NCBI RefSeq assembly: GCF_018224615.1
Contig: NZ_JAGTUK010000002.1
Coordinates: forward strand, 620,001-684,000
DNA from: Microbacterium paraoxydans
GTDB lineage: Bacteria > Actinomycetota > Actinomycetes > Actinomycetales > Microbacteriaceae
Reading direction: 5' to 3'
DNA length: 64,000 nt
The first letter of the stretch is position 1, and every line of letters begins with the position of its first letter. A model generated the notes under the pieces. It did no database searches. It saw nothing but the letters and a program-made list of their open reading frames with translations, and was not told the DNA's origin. The position numbers and the translations under genes are program-made. Below, piece by piece: positions 63,058 to 64,000 of this stretch.

Positions 63058-63270
63058 ATGGGTATCGAGGACGCCGTCAACAAGGGCAAGGACCTGTACG
63101 AGCAGAACAAGGACAAGATCGCCGAAGCCGTCAAGAGTGAGCAGGCCGAGGACATCAGCGACAAGGTCCTCGACGGCGTCGCGGACTTCGCCAAGAAGAT
63201 CGCTCCGGGTGCGGCCGACAAGATCGATGAGATCAGGGACAACGCCGACAAGAGCGTCGGCAACGAGTGA
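63058..63270 (+). CDS. small Rv0909/MT0933-like antitoxin-family protein
   Basis: A 70-residue, Lys/Asp/Ala-rich, all-helical protein (MGIEDAVNKGKDLYEQNKDK, later DKVLDGVADFAKKIAPGAADKIDEI) resembling the Rv0909/MT0933 antitoxin-like family. No toxin-like partner is encoded beside it, so a toxin-antitoxin role is not claimed. AAGGGGAA precedes the ATG by 3 bases; CACAAT (63001-63006) is a possible -10, and a CCGGCC-TGATC-GGCCGG hairpin (63015-63031) lies in the leader. Confidence 0.65.
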   Translation: MGIEDAVNKGKDLYEQNKDKIAEAVKSEQAEDISDKVLDGVADFAKKIAPGAADKIDEIRDNADKSVGNE

Positions 63271-63286
63271 CGTGATCCAACCGATG

Positions 63287-63315
63287 AGCGGCGTCTCCAA
63301 CTCGGAGGCGCCGCT
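63287..63315 (+). terminator. hairpin terminator
   Basis: AGCGGCGTCTCC (63287-63298) and GGAGGCGCCGCT (63304-63315) form a 12-bp stem with one G-U pair and an AACTC loop, followed by CTTCTC. It ends the transcript of the small protein. Confidence 0.7.
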
Positions 63316-63385
63316 CTTCTCGTGCCCGCCGCCCGAGCATCCCGGCACTCGCGAGCCGAAGTGGCGAAGCGTCGAAGTCTTCGAG

Positions 63386-63681
63386 TAGGATGATGCAGAC
63401 CGCCTGGGGATCTTGCGGTCGGGGAAATCGAAGGGGTTCGATTTCCTGAAGCTCGCGGTTCGACCGCGTTCACACTGGGGAAACGATCTTGGGGATCATC
63501 ATCGTGCGACGCGCGCACTCTTTGCGCCTACGCGTCTCCCCGCCTGCGCGGCGGGTCTTCCGCCGTGCCCTCGGTCGAGGCGTCCGGCGTCCCTTCACGC
63601 CGGGCTCCTCGCGTTCGGTGTGCCCCCTCGCACTGAACGCCCTCCCCAAGCGGGGCGAGGCATGGGGATGCCTCGCCCCGC
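63386..63681 (+). ncRNA. candidate structured non-coding RNA
   Basis: A TAGGAT -10-like hexamer (63386-63391) is followed by three tandem hairpins: GACCGC/GCGGTC (63398-63420), GGAAATCGAA/TTCGATTTCC with a GGGG loop (63423-63446, perfect), and CGCGGT/ACCGCG (63454-63468). TGGGGA recurs between and after them. The unit ends at a perfect 14-bp terminator stem (63650-63681). A basic 69-codon frame starting TTG 63489 is in this span but is not convincing. No known RNA family was recognised. Confidence 0.4.
63650..63681 (+). terminator. perfect hairpin terminator
   Basis: GCGGGGCGAGGCAT (63650-63663), loop GGGG, and the exact complement (63668-63681). It would end whatever is transcribed across 63386-63650. 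No T-tract. Confidence 0.65.
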
Positions 63682-63754
63682 GCTCCATTCGCGGCTGAGC
63701 GCGGGCTCAGACGCCGCCCCGAACTCCGCGCCAGGACGCGCGACACGCCCGGGT

Positions 63755-63784
63755 TTGCGGAAGTGAAATCGGCCGTGGCAGAAT
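63755..63784 (+). promoter_or_regulatory. probable S10-operon promoter
   Basis: TTGCGG (63755-63760), an 18-base spacer and CAGAAT (63779-63784) form a promoter facing the right edge. No gene begins before the window ends; the position after the str operon and the style of the leader suggest that rpsJ follows. The leader (63785-64000) holds a perfect CACTGCC/GGCAGTG stem at 63827-63842 and a CCCTC-CTCCC-GAGGG stem near 63908-63922. Confidence 0.55.
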
Positions 63785-64000
63785 AGACAGGTTCGATATT
63801 CCGTCGCCGCTGTGCGTGCAACGGATCACTGCCAGGGCAGTGCATAGACGGCGTCTCTCCGGAGGCGCAGGGTTCTAGGCCGCGGGCAGCAGAGCACAAT
63901 CCCGACACCCTCCTCCCGAGGGCATCGCCGTGCGCGGCGAGGGTCGGGCATCCGTTCGCCGCCGGGCGAGTGGCTGACAGCAGAACAGTGGTGCAGCAGA

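Noticed and set aside
63489-63698. 69-codon frame starting TTG (MGIIIVRRAH...)
   Set aside because: Arg-rich composition of non-coding GC DNA, runs through a terminator stem, no ribosome site or homology recognised.

Overview
The window is about 70% GC, carries no mobile element, prophage or CRISPR, and reads as core and near-core chromosome of an actinobacterium of the family Microbacteriaceae, most likely Microbacterium. The grounds are the gene content (classical menaquinone pathway, DUF6421, DUF4229, DUF4916, DUF6716, Lhr helicase), the str operon (rpsL-rpsG-fusA-tuf) leading to an S10-operon leader, and a dense use of GTG starts and leaderless promoters. The genus is an inference from protein character, not a database match.

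Layout. 1-0.9 kb: the end of a two-component system. 1-9.3 kb: a secreted metallophosphoesterase, a hexapeptide-repeat protein, a Nei/Fpg glycosylase, an EI24 membrane protein and a full-length Lhr helicase. 9.5-16.5 kb: a DUF1361 membrane protein, an ABC-F protein, an esterase, a NUDIX-like protein, threonine aldolase and an MFS permease. 16.5-21 kb: a DUF6421/SDR/Lrp group and an ArsR-type regulator divergent from a cupin, with a perfect operator over the regulator's own start codon. 21.1-23.4 kb: menA and two hypothetical genes. 23.4-29.6 kb: a five-gene nonulosonic acid (sialic-acid-like) cluster behind a structured leader. 29.6-36.6 kb: an SDR, a drug-type ABC exporter divergent from a WYL regulator, an atypical tRNA-Met-like gene, arfB, and a TetR/MFS efflux pair with a clear operator. 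36.6-50.2 kb: a rhomboid-like/DUF2156 fusion, a DsbA-like protein, menD, PPK2, isochorismate synthase, menG, a polyprenyl diphosphate synthase, a ferredoxin-NADP reductase, a lipoprotein and a hydrolase. 50.2-55.9 kb: GntR, YajQ and a maltose-type ABC operon (malEFG) with LacI-type operators. 56-64 kb: membrane and hypothetical proteins, the str operon, a small Rv0909-like protein, and a gene-free 730-base stretch containing a candidate structured RNA and the probable S10-operon leader.

How the genes work together. Menaquinone genes are scattered rather than in one operon: isochorismate synthase, menD, menA, menG and the side-chain prenyl synthase are all here; menB, C, E, F-like accessory steps lie elsewhere. 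The nonulosonate cluster contains a condensing enzyme, a CMP-sugar synthetase fused to a KdsC-type phosphatase, and three putative glycosyltransferases, joined by four-base ATGA overlaps. It has no NeuC epimerase. The simplest reading is a 9-phosphate route from a hexose 6-phosphate to a Kdn-like sugar, exported into a wall polymer.

A window-wide pattern is worth noting: at least 22 genes have a TANNNT element exactly 6 or 7 bases before the start codon, which predicts leaderless mRNAs.
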